Of a DNA stretch of 64,000 nucleotides, positions 29,653 to 43,123 are shown piece by piece (positions within the stretch are counted from its first letter, which is position 1; every line of letters begins with the position of its first letter). The position numbers were made by a program, and so were the translations under genes. Source of the DNA: Enterobacter cloacae subsp. cloacae ATCC 13047 (lineage in GTDB: Bacteria > Pseudomonadota > Gammaproteobacteria > Enterobacterales > Enterobacteriaceae); the NCBI RefSeq assembly GCF_000025565.1, contig NC_014107.1, positions 1 through 64,000 of the forward strand, in the 5' to 3' direction. The notes beneath the pieces were generated by a model. That model had not been told where the DNA came from and made no database searches. It saw only the letters and a list, made by a program, of their open reading frames with translations.

Positions 29653-31120
29653 CAAACCTTCCAGACGCCCTTTCTCACTCGCTCTGCGGCTGACCTTTTT
29701 TATCAGCCTGTCCACGATACTGGCTTTTATCGCCTTCACCTGGTTTATGCTGCATTCTGTTGAAAATCATTTTGCCGAGCAGGATGTCAGCGATCTTCAA
29801 CAAATCAGCACCACACTGAACCGTATACTGCAGTCCCCGGTGGATCCGGATGATAAAAAAATAAGCAAAATAAAGGAATCAATTGCCAGCTACCGCAACG
29901 TTGCCCTTTTGCTCCTCAATCCCAGGGGTGAAGTGCTCTTTAGCTCAGCTCAGGGGGCGGCACTACGCCCGGCAGTGAATTCAGCAGATTTTAGCGAGCA
30001 CAGCCGCGCACGGGATGTCTTTCTCTGGACGGTGGAGGATCCTGCGGGACCGATGGATACCGGGTCCGAAATGAAGATGGAAACATACAGGATTATCGCC
30101 TCCTCTGGTCAGGCGATATTTCAGGGCAAACAGCAGAACTATGTCATGCTGACTGGCCTATCCATTAATTTCCATCTCCATTACCTCGATGCGCTGAAAA
30201 AGAACCTGATTGCGATTGCCGTCGTGATAAGCCTGTTGATTGTTCTGATCATTCGAATCGCTGTCCGTCAGGGGCACCTGCCCCTTCGTAATGTCAGCAA
30301 TGCCATTAAAAACATCACCTCCGAGAATCTTGATGCGCGACTGGAACCGACACGCGTTCCCATTGAGCTGGAGCAACTGGTTATCTCGTTCAATCATATG
30401 ATTGGAAAGATTGAGGATGTCTTTACCCGCCAGGCCAATTTCTCTGCCGATATCGCGCATGAGATCAGAACGCCCATCACCAATCTGGTGACGCAGACTG
30501 AAATCGCACTGAGTCAGGATCGAACACAGAGGGAACTTGAGGATGTCCTCTATTCCAGTCTTGAAGAGTATAACCGGATGACCAAAATGGTCAGCGATAT
30601 GCTGTTCCTGGCACAGGCAGATAATAATCAGCTGATACCTGACAGGGTCATGTTTGACCTCAGAGCGGAAGTCATGAAAGTCTTCGAGTTTTTCGAAGCC
30701 TGGGCCGAAGAACGCAATATCACGCTCAAATTTAACGGGATGCCCTGCCTGGTTGAGGGAGATCCACAAATGTTCAGAAGGGCGATCAATAATCTGTTAT
30801 CCAATGCCCTGCGTTATACCCCGGAGGGACAGGCAATCACCGTCTCAATAAGAGAGCAGGAGAGCTTTTTTGACCTTGTGATTGAAAATCCGGGGAAACC
30901 AATCCCTGAAGAGCATTTATCAAGGCTGTTTGACCGTTTTTATCGGGTAGATCCGTCCAGACAACGAAAAGGAGAAGGCAGCGGCATCGGCCTTGCGATT
31001 GTGAAGTCCATCGTGGAAGCACATCACGGAAGAGTGCAGGTGGAATCGGACGTACGTTCAACTCGTTTTATCCTATCCGTGCCCAGACTGGAGAAAATGA
31101 TTCCGGAAACCCAGTACTGA
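29645..31120 (+). CDS. silS: SilS, silver/copper sensor histidine kinase
   Basis: 491 residues. Transmembrane helix near 18-40, a periplasmic sensor region, a second helix near 185-207, HAMP domain, then [20 protein letters not shown] with the phosphoacceptor His and the [12 protein letters not shown] and [21 protein letters not shown]-binding boxes. It senses periplasmic Ag/Cu and phosphorylates SilR. It is intact, unlike its homologue pcoS in the same island, and so could also serve PcoR; that cross-talk is inferred. Confidence 0.95.
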   Translation: MHSKPSRRPFSLALRLTFFISLSTILAFIAFTWFMLHSVENHFAEQDVSDLQQISTTLNRILQSPVDPDDKKISKIKESIASYRNVALLLLNPRGEVLFSSAQGAALRPAVNSADFSEHSRARDVFLWTVEDPAGPMDTGSEMKMETYRIIASSGQAIFQGKQQNYVMLTGLSINFHLHYLDALKKNLIAIAVVISLLIVLIIRIAVRQGHLPLRNVSNAIKNITSENLDARLEPTRVPIELEQLVISFNHMIGKIEDVFTRQANFSADIAHEIRTPITNLVTQTEIALSQDRTQRELEDVLYSSLEEYNRMTKMVSDMLFLAQADNNQLIPDRVMFDLRAEVMKVFEFFEAWAEERNITLKFNGMPCLVEGDPQMFRRAINNLLSNALRYTPEGQAITVSIREQESFFDLVIENPGKPIPEEHLSRLFDRFYRVDPSRQRKGEGSGIGLAIVKSIVEAHHGRVQVESDVRSTRFILSVPRLEKMIPETQY

Positions 31121-31135
31121 GAATAAAGATTTAAA

Positions 31136-31189
31136 TGACAAAGATGTCATTAGCCTGTCATGCAGCAAACAGAAGCCATTCGATATAAT
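31136..31189 (+). promoter_or_regulatory. silE promoter with SilR-type box
   Basis: TGACAAAGATGTCA (31136-31149) has five-base inverted arms TGACA/TGTCA and matches the other boxes of the island. A -10 element TATAAT lies at 31184-31189, about 35 bases on. Transcription from here would leave a leader of roughly 170 bases before the silE start at 31366. Confidence 0.65.
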
Positions 31190-31365
31190 TAGTGCAACTT
31201 ATCAGGAAGGCATTATTACTTCATCCATACACGGCATCAGCACAAGCCAGGAGTTGTATTAAAGCCTCATCCTGGCGGAATAAGGTCTGTAGAGTTGTCA
31301 GTTGTACTACTGAGGACACAGATCGAAATTCACGGACATCACTAATTCAGAAATGGAGAGTTACC

Positions 31366-31797
31366 ATGAAAAATATCGTCTTAGCATCAGTGTTAGGTTT
31401 GAGCTTAATTTCTACGGCCTGGGCCACTGAAACTGTAAATATCCATGAGCGTGTCAATAATGCTCAGGCTCCGGCCCATCAGATGCAGTCTTCTTCAACT
31501 CCAGCCGCCATCCAGGGGGCAGCTCCACGGATGGCCGGTATGGATCAGCATGAACAGGCTATTATTGTTCATGAAACCATGAACAATGGTTCAGCAGATG
31601 CACATAAAAAAATGGCGGAAAGTCATCAGAAGATGATGGGAACTGGCACCGTTAACGCTTCCCGTCCGGCGACTTCGTTTGCGGCGATGAATGAACATGA
31701 AAGAGCAGCTGTTGCCCATGAATTTACGAATAACGGTCAGTCCGGCCCCCATCAGGCTATGGCTGATGCACACCGCCGCATGATCAATGCGGGCTGA
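31366..31797 (+). CDS. silE: SilE, periplasmic silver-binding protein
   Basis: 143 residues from ATG 31366, preceded by GGAGAG; the frame continues upstream but lacks a signal peptide there. MKNIVLASVLGLSLISTAWA is the signal peptide. The mature part has repeated His/Met motifs: MDQHEQAIIVHETMNNGSA, DAHKKMAESHQKMM, MNEHERAAVAHEFTNNGQS. SilE binds several Ag(I) ions and folds on doing so, acting as a periplasmic sponge. Own promoter with a SilR-type box. Confidence 0.95.
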   Translation: MKNIVLASVLGLSLISTAWATETVNIHERVNNAQAPAHQMQSSSTPAAIQGAAPRMAGMDQHEQAIIVHETMNNGSADAHKKMAESHQKMMGTGTVNASRPATSFAAMNEHERAAVAHEFTNNGQSGPHQAMADAHRRMINAG

Positions 31798-31871
31798 TGA
31801 CAACTGAAGTTTCCGTGCGGTTACCCTTTCCTTGATAGATTGTCCCTTATACGGATATGTTGTTATTTTTT

Positions 31872-31893
31872 GCCCCCTTCAGGGGGCTTTTTT
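31872..31893 (+). terminator. rho-independent terminator of silE
   Basis: GCCCCC (31872-31877) pairs with GGGGGC (31882-31887) around TTCA, followed by six Ts. It is 75 bases after the silE stop. Confidence 0.85.
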
Positions 31894-31942
31894 GTCTGAC
31901 TCAGCTAAACTTATCCGGTAACCATCTGAAAGGGTTTATTAT

Positions 31943-32311
<369 letters not shown>

Positions 32312-32718
32312 TGATTGCGGAAATAATATATTGCGCGTACAATCAGAGTGTTCCCGGGCACGGGAACCTGTTAATCGTTAATTAATCAAAACCCGATTCA
32401 TTTCGGGTTTTTCCTTTTACCCCCCCCAACGCATGCACTGCACCGAGTGAAATTCACCTGAGCCAATTCTGCTTGCTTATTATTTCGATGGGAATTGCTG
32501 ATTTTAATTAAGTCTATGTTTTAAAGGTGTTTCTCATGCCTGGGTTTGGCAGGGGTTCGTCCTGTTCTCTGGTCATGCGCAATGGCAATTCGCAGTCAGG
32601 GCTCAAGACTACTTTTACCTCTTTTTTAACAGAAAGTTTCTGGACCCGATACTTGCCGGAAACATCATCTGCTGTTCATCCCGACCAATAAAACGAAGGT
32701 ATCACTCTCGTTTGAATC
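32312..32718. other. intergenic region after the metal island
   Basis: Two hairpins are visible: GTTCCCG/CGGGAAC at 32350-32367 and AAACCCGA/TCGGGTTT at 32389-32410 followed by TTCC. The second looks like a terminator for the DUF305 gene. Beyond about 32450 I see no gene, and the sequence runs into the 3' end of the minus-strand nuclease gene. Confidence 0.5.
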
Positions 32719-33633
32719 TCACTTACTTTCCATTTTGTAATAAAGAATCAAGTTTTCCAGTGATATATCAATACCAACTTTTTTTAATAACCTTTTTCGC
32801 GCAGTGTATATTTCTTTCAGCATATCTTCATAACCCTGACCAAGGTGAATTTGTTTATGGCAATTGCAACACAGAGATATGATATTTTCTTCAACATCAA
32901 GAGATGTGTCAAAAGCATCTTGCCTGGACATAGGTACAATGTGATGAGGTTCTGTGTAATTTAAGGATGAATTTCGCCTTCTGAATGTTGGGTGGTCACT
33001 ATCGACTTCACATCTGTAACCTGCTTTATTCAGCGCATTTTGGGATACGCCTTTACTCCTGGGATACGAGAGGCCATTTTTTACTTCTATTGCATTTTTC
33101 TTTGGTTTGGCTTCCCCTGTATATTCAAACGTCTGAACGTTGTCAAAGATATTACTTTTCTCTATGGCATTGATCAACTCATCGTCAGAGTAATACTCAC
33201 TGCTGGCCATTTCTGTTGTACCAAAAAAATCCAGTTCGTTAATTGCCTGAACAAGTTCCTCACGAATTGTCCATAAGTTTCTTTTGGGTTTTCCGCCGAT
33301 TTCTTTACTCTTCATTACGGTAATGAATTTTGTACCGGATGCGATATTTCCGACACCTTTAACCTCGAATCTACCAAGTTCTTTTTGAACTCTGCCACCC
33401 AGTCCGTTTATGACTCCATTAGCACTCATGCTGTGCAGGTCGTACTTCTTACCAATATCGAAGCATGTGCAGGAATGATTTGGCTCAATAAACCATTTTT
33501 TTAACGCTGCAATACTTTTTGTGTCAAAAACTTTATCATTTGTTAATAAAGTTTTCCATTCTTCCACACTGATATCAATGTCACAGACATACTCTCCATC
33601 AATCACTTCGCATATTTTTTTAATCACATTCAT
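32719..33633 (-). CDS. HNH endonuclease-domain protein
   Basis: 304 residues. The C-terminal third holds an HNH/McrA-like nuclease core: EPHHIVPMSRQDAFD, then ENIISLCCNCHKQIHLG, with the catalytic His pair and Cys that would hold the zinc. The N-terminal two thirds are not recognised; a conserved-looking GRFEVKGVG segment could contact DNA. It is clearly more AT-rich than the adjacent mer genes, which suggests a separate origin. It may be a type IV-like restriction enzyme or other defence nuclease. It stands alone without a methyltransferase. Confidence 0.75.
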   Translation of the reverse strand: MNVIKKICEVIDGEYVCDIDISVEEWKTLLTNDKVFDTKSIAALKKWFIEPNHSCTCFDIGKKYDLHSMSANGVINGLGGRVQKELGRFEVKGVGNIASGTKFITVMKSKEIGGKPKRNLWTIREELVQAINELDFFGTTEMASSEYYSDDELINAIEKSNIFDNVQTFEYTGEAKPKKNAIEVKNGLSYPRSKGVSQNALNKAGYRCEVDSDHPTFRRRNSSLNYTEPHHIVPMSRQDAFDTSLDVEENIISLCCNCHKQIHLGQGYEDMLKEIYTARKRLLKKVGIDISLENLILYYKMESK

Positions 33634-33856
33634 TCCCCTGTTATACAGATAGTCATAATGAAAATATAAAGCTCGCTAACCGGTATGGTTGCGTAAGGAC
33701 CGTAGTCTCTCAGAGACCGTGCTTTCTTTTTTTTCAGGCCTGGACACTAAAGGGTCTGTTGCACCCCGAAAAAATTTGTTGCGGGGATTGCTCATTGAGA
33801 TGAGCCTTTGCTCGATCATACCAGGGGTCGTCTCAGAATTCGGAAAATAAAGCACG

Positions 33857-34312
33857 CTAAGGCGTAGTCACCCCGTGACTCCCCCGCGCCGATGCAGCGA
33901 GCTTCGTTCCGTCTTGCAGTGACGCAATCAGCGGGCAGGAAACGTTCCCTTTCCGCGCATGGCAGGCGCACACCAGTTCAGACAGCACGGCCTCCATGCG
34001 TGCCAAGTCGGCCATCTTCTCGCGCACATCCTTGAGCTTGTGCTCGGCCAGGCCGCTGGCTTCCTCGCAATGGGTGCCATCCTCCAGCCGCAGTAGCTCG
34101 GCGATTTCGTCCAGGCTAAAGCCCAGCCGCTGGGCCGATTTCACGAACCGCACTCGTGTTACATCCGCCTCGCCATAGCGGCGAATGCTGCCATAGGGCT
34201 TGTCTGGCTCCGGCAGCAGGCCCTTGCGCTGGTAGAACCGGATGGTCTCCACATTGACCCCGGCCGCCTTGGCAAAAACGCCAATGGTCAGATTCTCAAA
34301 ATTAATTTGCAT
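33857..34312 (-). CDS. merR: MerR, mercury-responsive regulator
   Basis: 151 residues as read; the typical MerR starts about here ([20 protein letters not shown]). It has the winged-helix [20 protein letters not shown] and the long dimer helix. The three mercury-binding Cys are near residues 82 (THCEEA), 117 (LVCACHA) and 126 (NVSCPLI). It represses and, with Hg(II), activates the divergent merTPCADE promoter. The C-terminus ends inside the transposon terminal repeat. Confidence 0.95.
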   Translation of the reverse strand: MQINFENLTIGVFAKAAGVNVETIRFYQRKGLLPEPDKPYGSIRRYGEADVTRVRFVKSAQRLGFSLDEIAELLRLEDGTHCEEASGLAEHKLKDVREKMADLARMEAVLSELVCACHARKGNVSCPLIASLQDGTKLAASARGSHGVTTP

Positions 34313-34317
34313 ATCGC

Positions 34318-34348
34318 TTGACTCCGTACATAACTACGGAAGTAAGCT
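34318..34348 (+). promoter_or_regulatory. mer operator-promoter
   Basis: -35 TTGACT (34318-34323) and -10 TAAGCT (34343-34348) are separated by 19 bases, with the dyad CCGTAC/CTACGG in the spacer. This is the classical MerR-activated promoter with an over-long spacer. Confidence 0.92.
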
Positions 34349-34383
34349 TAAGCTATCCAAACCAAATTTGAAAGGACAAGCGT

Positions 34384-34734
34384 ATGTCTGAACCACAAAA
34401 CGGGCGCGGCGCGCTCTTCGCCGGTGGGCTGGCCGCCATTCTTGCGTCGGCCTGCTGCCTGGGGCCGCTGGTTTTGATCGCCTTGGGGTTCAGCGGGGCA
34501 TGGATCGGCAACCTGACGGTGCTGGAACCCTATCGCCCGATCTTCATCGGCGCAGCGCTGGTCGCGCTGTTTTTCGCCTGGCGGCGCATCTACCGCCCGG
34601 CGCAAGCCTGCAAACCGGGTGAGGTCTGCGCGATTCCCCAAGTGCGAGCTACTTACAAGCTCATTTTCTGGATCGTGGCCGCGCTGGTCCTGGTCGCGCT
34701 CGGATTTCCCTACGTCATGCCATTTTTCTATTAA
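34384..34734 (+). CDS. merT: MerT, mercuric ion transporter
   Basis: 116 residues with three transmembrane helices. A vicinal Cys pair in helix 1 (ASACCLGP, about 24-25) and a second pair on the cytoplasmic loop (ACKPGEVC, about 75-82) pass Hg(II) inward. It takes mercury from MerP and delivers it to MerA. AAGGA precedes the ATG. Confidence 0.95.
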   Translation: MSEPQNGRGALFAGGLAAILASACCLGPLVLIALGFSGAWIGNLTVLEPYRPIFIGAALVALFFAWRRIYRPAQACKPGEVCAIPQVRATYKLIFWIVAALVLVALGFPYVMPFFY

Positions 34735-34749
34735 TCACAGGAGTTCATC

Positions 34750-35025
34750 ATGAAAAAACTGTTTGCCGCCCTCGCCCTCGCTGCCGTTGTTGCCCCCGTG
34801 TGGGCCGCCACCCAGACCGTCACGCTGTCCGTACCGGGCATGACCTGCTCCACCTGCCCGATCACCGTCAAGAAGGCGATTTCCAAGGTCGAAGGCGTCA
34901 GCAAAATTGACGTGACCTTCGAGACACGCGAAGCGGTTGTCACGTTCGATGATGCCAAGACCAGCGTGCAGAAGCTGACCAAGGCAACCGGAGACGCGGG
35001 CTATCCGTCCAGCGTCAAGCAGTGA
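34750..35025 (+). CDS. merP: MerP, periplasmic mercury-binding protein
   Basis: 91 residues: signal peptide (cleaved after VWA), then an HMA domain with GMTCSTCP, Cys 33 and 36. It binds Hg(II) in the periplasm and transfers it to MerT. Usual length; 15 bases after merT. Confidence 0.95.
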   Translation: MKKLFAALALAAVVAPVWAATQTVTLSVPGMTCSTCPITVKKAISKVEGVSKIDVTFETREAVVTFDDAKTSVQKLTKATGDAGYPSSVKQ

Positions 35026-35033
35026 GCCACTGA

Positions 35034-37181
<2,148 letters not shown>

Positions 37182-37198
37182 GGAAAAGGAGGTGTTCA

Positions 37199-37564
37199 AT
37201 GAGCGCCTACACAGTGTCCCGGCTGGCCCTTGATGCCGGGGTGAGCGTGCATATCGTGCGCGACTACCTGCTGCGCGGATTGCTACGGCCGGTCGCGTGC
37301 ACCACGGGCGGCTACGGCTTGTTCGATGACACCGCGTTGCAACGGCTGCGCTTTGTACGGGCTGCCTTCGAAGCGGGTATCGGCCTGGACGCACTGGCGC
37401 GGCTGTGCCGGGCGCTGGATGCTGCGGACGGTGACGGTGCGTCTGCGCAGCTTGCCGTGTTGCGGCAACTCGTCGAGCGTCGGCGCGAGGCCCTGGCCAG
37501 CCTCGAAATGCAACTGGCCGCCATGCCAACCGAACCGGCACAGCACGCGGAGAGTCTGCCATGA
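37199..37564 (+). CDS. merD: MerD, mer operon co-regulator
   Basis: 121 residues with a MerR-like winged helix ([20 protein letters not shown]) but without the mercury Cys set. It down-regulates the operon by displacing MerR after induction. It ends four bases inside merE (ATGA overlap). Confidence 0.93.
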   Translation: MSAYTVSRLALDAGVSVHIVRDYLLRGLLRPVACTTGGYGLFDDTALQRLRFVRAAFEAGIGLDALARLCRALDAADGDGASAQLAVLRQLVERRREALASLEMQLAAMPTEPAQHAESLP

Positions 37565-37797
37565 ACAGCCCAGAGCACTTGCCGTCTGAGACGCACAAAC
37601 CGATCACCGGCTACTTGTGGGGCGCGCTGGCCGTGCTCACCTGTCCCTGCCATTTGCCGATTCTCGCCATTGTGCTAGCCGGCACGACGGCCGGCGCGTT
37701 CATCGGGGAGCACTGGGGTATTGCAGCCCTCACGCTGACCGGCTTGTTTGTCCTGTCTGTGACGCGGCTGCTGCGGGCCTTCAAGGGAAGATCATGA
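37561..37797 (+). CDS. merE: MerE, broad mercury transporter
   Basis: 78 residues with two transmembrane helices and the Cys pair in TCPCHLP (about 29-31). It is a small inner-membrane protein able to take up mercury compounds. Last classical gene of the operon. Confidence 0.93.
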   Translation: MNSPEHLPSETHKPITGYLWGALAVLTCPCHLPILAIVLAGTTAGAFIGEHWGIAALTLTGLFVLSVTRLLRAFKGRS

Positions 37798-37862
37798 CCG
37801 CTTCCCAGCCAGCCGAGAGTGGGCAGCTTTGAGCTTCGCTACCAATCTGGAGGAGTACCACC

Positions 37863-38075
37863 ATGAACGCAAACGCCCCGAACACTGCCAGTTGCACCAC
37901 CTGCTGCGTATGCTGCAAAGAAATTCCGCTCGATGCCGCCTTCACCCCGGAAGGCGCGGAATACGTCGAACATTTCTGCGGGCTGGATTGCTATGAACGC
38001 TTCCAGGCACGCGCCAAGGCCGCGACAGAATCTGACATTGCGCCTGTCCCTGGCGGTTCGCAGCCGTCAGATTGA
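37863..38075 (+). CDS. DUF3330-like Cys-rich protein after merE
   Basis: 70 residues, Cys-rich at the N-terminus ([15 protein letters not shown]) with a further Cys pair-like site ([10 protein letters not shown]): a likely small zinc or mercury-binding fold. Proteins of this kind (DUF3330) often follow merE in transposons. GGAGG precedes the ATG. Function not known. The mer-like sequence stops at or just after its end. Confidence 0.8.
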   Translation: MNANAPNTASCTTCCVCCKEIPLDAAFTPEGAEYVEHFCGLDCYERFQARAKAATESDIAPVPGGSQPSD

Positions 38076-39093
38076 GGCATACCCTTCACATACTGGAGAT
38101 AACGTCCTCTATGAACAGCCTCTTCCAATTTCCAGTGTCGCGGTCGCTAAAAATCTCTTTCGGCTCATCGATGCCAAAACCGGAGAAGCCTTTGACATCG
38201 AAGAAGAACTGTGGGCCTATGAGCGTCTGACGGCCGCAGTAGTGAACGACATTATTCACGAACATAATTTTTCTCGACTTCGTCTGGCTAAGCCCGGCGA
38301 TTTCCCGTTCGAGACACTGACCAGCTTTGCAGTAATGCAGCTGCTTTTAAATTTACATAATCCCCAGAATAAGAATCCCTACAAGCAGGATCTTCTTGAC
38401 CACTTTCATCATGACATTGAAATGCATTTTGAAGAATATATAAAAAGCATTCAGTCACTGCCTGGCACCCAGCCCGCACTAATGAACGACAGTTTTTATC
38501 AAAAATTGCTTCGCGTAGCCAACGCGTCCTCATCCAGAGAGGATAAATGTCGGGCGATTTTTACTTTGTTCAGCCTGCTGGCTATTCTCAATAAACCCAC
38601 GCCTTATGACATGATCAATGTCTTCCGGAATAAAATATTCAGTCGGACGAGCGTGATTGAAATAATACACACCGGCCACGCTTTTGACAGTACTAACCCC
38701 AGGCCAGTCTTTGCGATAGCCCCGAATATATTTTGTTTATACACAAAACAGAATAGAATATATCTGCCGTTGTCTCATAATTTCACTTTGTGTTTTATTA
38801 TTGGCTCACCATTAACATTCCGTCCCCGGATAGACGTTTTTTCACCACGACCCGAACTGCTAAAGTGTTGTGACGATCGCCACTTAAATTTCTACAAAGT
38901 TTCTTTTGATTACATTGATAATGTCATGAGCACCATCGATATGTACAATGTAGGAAATTCAAGCACTTTCTATTCTGCTTATCAGCTCAGCGACGTTGAA
39001 AAATACCTCGATTTGCAGGAAAAAGATCACCAATATTACTATACGCCTGCAGACCCCGTGCGATGGCTCCCTCAGCAGCCGGATTCATTATGA
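38074..39093 (+). pseudogene. C-terminal part of a DUF4238-like protein cut by the mer fragment
   Basis: The frame is open from inside the DUF3330 gene, but protein-like sequence of different composition begins near 38075 ([20 protein letters not shown]) and runs about 340 residues. It has features seen in DUF4238 proteins, such as an N-terminal 'IEEELWAYERLTAAVV' segment and a C-terminal SPLTFRPRI segment. That match is by eye and weak. The true N-terminus, which would start HYVPQ-like in the family, is missing. The stop overlaps the next gene's start (ATGA), so both once formed an operon. Confidence 0.55.
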
Positions 39094-39197
39094 ACCCAGA
39101 AAACCAGCAACGTATACGGGAGATGATTGAATCCGGAGAATTTAACGGGTATACGCTGGTCAGCGGAGAAGACTGGCAGCTCCCCACGGTGTAGTGG

Positions 39198-40490
<1,293 letters not shown>

Positions 40491-40630
40491 TGACATCCAG
40501 CTGGCCAACCGGCTGAATGTGGACGAACGTACCGTCCGCAAGTGGAAATCCGGCCAGACCCGGATGGTGTTCACCACATGGTGTTGCCTGTGCTGGCTGG
40601 CCGGGCTGGGGATGCTGCTGGATAACCTTC

Positions 40631-40834
40631 TCAGCGATTAAAGAGACGCTTCCAGATACGTCTGAGAATGAAGCGTCTCTGGTATCGCCAGCGGGAACGG
40701 TAGATATGGGGCAGGTCGTCATAGTTTTTCCAGAATAGGGTCCAGCCCTGATACCCTTTGTCCACTAAAAGGATGTAGCCGCCGGTACTGACGATGCCAT
40801 ATGCGATGGCGGTGAGGATGAGAAATACAGTCAT
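40631..40834 (-). CDS. small membrane-anchored hypothetical protein
   Basis: 67 residues: one N-terminal hydrophobic helix (residues 2-24, VFLILTAIAYGIVSTGGYILLV), then a basic and aromatic tail (YRSRWRYQRRFILRRIWKRL). AAGGAAC precedes the ATG by six bases. It converges on the HTH gene and overlaps its end by 11 bases. No family recognised. Confidence 0.6.
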   Translation of the reverse strand: MTVFLILTAIAYGIVSTGGYILLVDKGYQGWTLFWKNYDDLPHIYRSRWRYQRRFILRRIWKRLFNR

Positions 40835-41376
40835 ACGATGTTCCTTATGTAAAACTGTATTTAGGAAATCTGATGCGGCCTTTAAGGCCGGTCTGTAAAA
40901 AAAACTGAAAAAAGTTTCTCTTTCCTTATAGTTGCCATTTAAGCCTCAGTCAGCCGTAAAATTTGCACTCCATGCAATAATCCCCAAATCACAACAATCC
41001 GCCTCTTTTCTTGATTCTGCTGCAATAATCCTTCTTTCTTTCTCCGCAGATCCGATTTCTGTTAGTTCCGGATCACGGCGATTTTCTGCGCTGATTTGTG
41101 AAACGAAAATTAAAAATGTGCTACACTTTAAGTAGTTAGATAACTTTCACCCTCTCCGCATCAGACCGACCTGACGAGTAAATCCTGTTAATCTGTTCAT
41201 CATCGCTTCCGAAAACTTTGCTATTATGAATTTTTCGGAAGTCAAAAAGAGTGAGATCCGGTAATTGCGGGCGGTGACTGTTATTCTGCTAATCACTGCG
41301 GGCGGGCAACGGAATGTTCTGCTGGCGATGATAAATAAATAGAACTAATAGATATTAAATAATAAGGAAGTTGATT
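40835..41376. other. 540-base intergenic region
   Basis: No gene seen. It contains an inverted repeat TTCCGAAAA (41207-41215) and TTTTCGGAA (41232-41240) with a 16-base loop, and AT-rich sequence leading to the start of the next gene. The upstream third (40960-41060) is pyrimidine-rich with no recognisable signal. Confidence 0.5.
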
Positions 41377-41667
41377 ATGAATATGAAAATTACACTGAGT
41401 GTTTTATTTGAGGCTCTCATAATCCTTGGGCATGACAGAGTCTGGATGGAAGAATCGGAGTTTGAGCACATATACGGATACGGCTGCTACCGTGAGATAC
41501 ACACTTGGGACGATCGCACAGTTGCCTGGTGGGATGATGCTGATGACACATGGTATCTGTCCACAGAAGTCGATGTGATAACTCCTTTCCTTGGCCCTCT
41601 CCCAAAGAAAGAAGGAGAGCTCTCCGAGGAAAAATGCTTCCAGTTAATGACTCTTGGTCGCTACTGA
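41377..41667 (+). CDS. hypothetical protein, acidic and Trp-rich
   Basis: About 96 residues from ATG 41377 (AAGGAAG upstream); a TTG two codons earlier is also in frame. The N-terminal helix may be a signal or anchor (MNMKITLSVLFEALIILG). The body is acidic and aromatic (YREIHTWDDRTVAWWDDADDTWY). Not recognised. It stands alone between the 540-base gap and the next gene. Confidence 0.6.
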   Translation: MNMKITLSVLFEALIILGHDRVWMEESEFEHIYGYGCYREIHTWDDRTVAWWDDADDTWYLSTEVDVITPFLGPLPKKEGELSEEKCFQLMTLGRY

Positions 41668-41797
41668 TAGCCGACAGCAGCATTTAATGAGTGGTCGGCT
41701 GGACACCCTCTGGCGGCCACATGTCACTCGATAGTGTAGTCCGGCGGGATTTCTCCCTGAAGATGATCCAGACATTAACGTAAAGGATACAGGAACG

Positions 41798-42328
41798 ATG
41801 TGTAAACTGACCGGTTTTATAATGGGGCTGACGATCCTGCTGGGTGTGACTGCACGGGATGCAGGGGCGGCAACGCTCAGTGAAATGCGGATGGTTAATG
41901 CCAGTCAGAAACCCGGGATGGTGATTATCTGCAGCCGGACCTCGGAGATTCCGCAGAAAGGTGAATCCCCCGTTCGTATAGAAAGTCTCCTCAGGGGCGT
42001 GGTACTGCAGAACGACGGTGATCGCATGATGTTTGACGTGACCTATACACAGCGAAACGCTGAAGAGAGTATTCCTTTTCGTACGGAAAAATACCGGCTG
42101 ACCACTGAGCTGGAAGCCACCCGCCAGAAAATGGCCATCGATCCTGAGACGATAGAACTATCGCTTCCGCGTGCCCGCGGTCTTGAAGAAACTTTTCTCG
42201 CGGGGATGAAAGCAAGCCCGGTTTCGTTTGAAGATTACACCAATTACCGTGTCAAATCTGCTACCGAGTATCTGATCCTGCCGGGTCCGGCATCCCCGGA
42301 TGCACCGGTGATGCACTGCACACTCTAA
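41798..42328 (+). CDS. hypothetical secreted/periplasmic protein
   Basis: 176 residues with a clear signal peptide (cleaved after DAGA). Two Cys remain in the mature part (near 45 and 174) and could form a disulfide. No domain recognised. It is 18 bases upstream of the ResD-like gene and may share its transcript. Confidence 0.65.
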   Translation: MCKLTGFIMGLTILLGVTARDAGAATLSEMRMVNASQKPGMVIICSRTSEIPQKGESPVRIESLLRGVVLQNDGDRMMFDVTYTQRNAEESIPFRTEKYRLTTELEATRQKMAIDPETIELSLPRARGLEETFLAGMKASPVSFEDYTNYRVKSATEYLILPGPASPDAPVMHCTL

Positions 42329-42346
42329 TGACAATGGTGACATAAC

Positions 42347-43123
42347 ATGATGCCAGCACTGCCAGGCCATAGCGGGGCTTTTTCCTCTGCTCAGCTGCCG
42401 GTGGCCATCGATTACCCGGCCGCGCTGGCACTGCGCCAGATGGCGCTCGTTCAGGACGAACTGCCGAAATACCTGCTGGCGCCGGAAGTGAGCGCCCTGC
42501 TCCACTACGTGCCCGATCTTCACCGTAAGATGCTGCTGACCACCCTGTGGAACACCGGCGCCCGTATTAACGAAGCACTGGCCCTGACCCGGAGTGATTT
42601 TTCCCTGGCCCCGCCCTACCCGTTCGTGCAACTGGCAACCCTCAAACAGCGGGTGGAGAAAGCGGCCCGAACGGCCGGCCGTGCTCCGGCCGGCAGCCAG
42701 CCTCATCGTAACGTTCCGCTTTCCGATCCGCAGTATGCCCGCCAGCTGGAAATGATGGTGGCCACCCTGAAAATACCGCTGGAACGCCGGAATAAGCGCA
42801 CCGGCAGAACGGAAAAGGTGCGCATCTGGGAGATCACCGACCGTACCGTTCGCACCTGGCTGGGCGAAGCTGTTGAAGCGGCAGCCGCCGACGGGGTGAC
42901 GTTCTCCGTGCCGGTGACGCCACACACGTTCCGCCACTCCTACGCCCTGCACATGCTGTATGCCGGAATTCCGCTGAAGGTGCTGCAGAGCCTGATGGGG
43001 CACAAGTCGATCAGCTCGACGGAAGTCTATACAAAGGTATTTGCGCTCGATGTTGCTGCAAGGCATCGTGTGCAATTTTCAATGGCACAGGCTGATGCTG
43101 TTGCCATGCTGAAAAAAAGATAA
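42347..43123 (+). CDS. resD: ResD-like tyrosine recombinase (plasmid multimer resolution)
   Basis: 258 residues. The tyrosine recombinase catalytic residues are visible: Arg in NTGARINEAL (about 67), HTFRHSYALH (about 195-204), the GHKSISST His-containing box, and the nucleophile Tyr in EVYTKVFALD (about 229). It resembles the D protein/ResD of F, which resolves plasmid dimers at a site near RepFIB and so supports stable inheritance. The position beside RepFIB is the same as in F. A decayed copy lies at 43403-43588. Confidence 0.88.
   Translation: MMPALPGHSGAFSSAQLPVAIDYPAALALRQMALVQDELPKYLLAPEVSALLHYVPDLHRKMLLTTLWNTGARINEALALTRSDFSLAPPYPFVQLATLKQRVEKAARTAGRAPAGSQPHRNVPLSDPQYARQLEMMVATLKIPLERRNKRTGRTEKVRIWEITDRTVRTWLGEAVEAAAADGVTFSVPVTPHTFRHSYALHMLYAGIPLKVLQSLMGHKSISSTEVYTKVFALDVAARHRVQFSMAQADAVAMLKKR

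Noticed and set aside
31192..31365. Upstream extension of silE to give 201 residues
   Set aside because: The extension would remove the signal peptide from the N-terminus; ATG 31366 has a good ribosome site and gives the usual 143 residues.
42158..43075. Minus-strand frame of 305 codons opposite the recombinase
   Set aside because: Antisense to a clear tyrosine recombinase, with no promoter or ribosome site.
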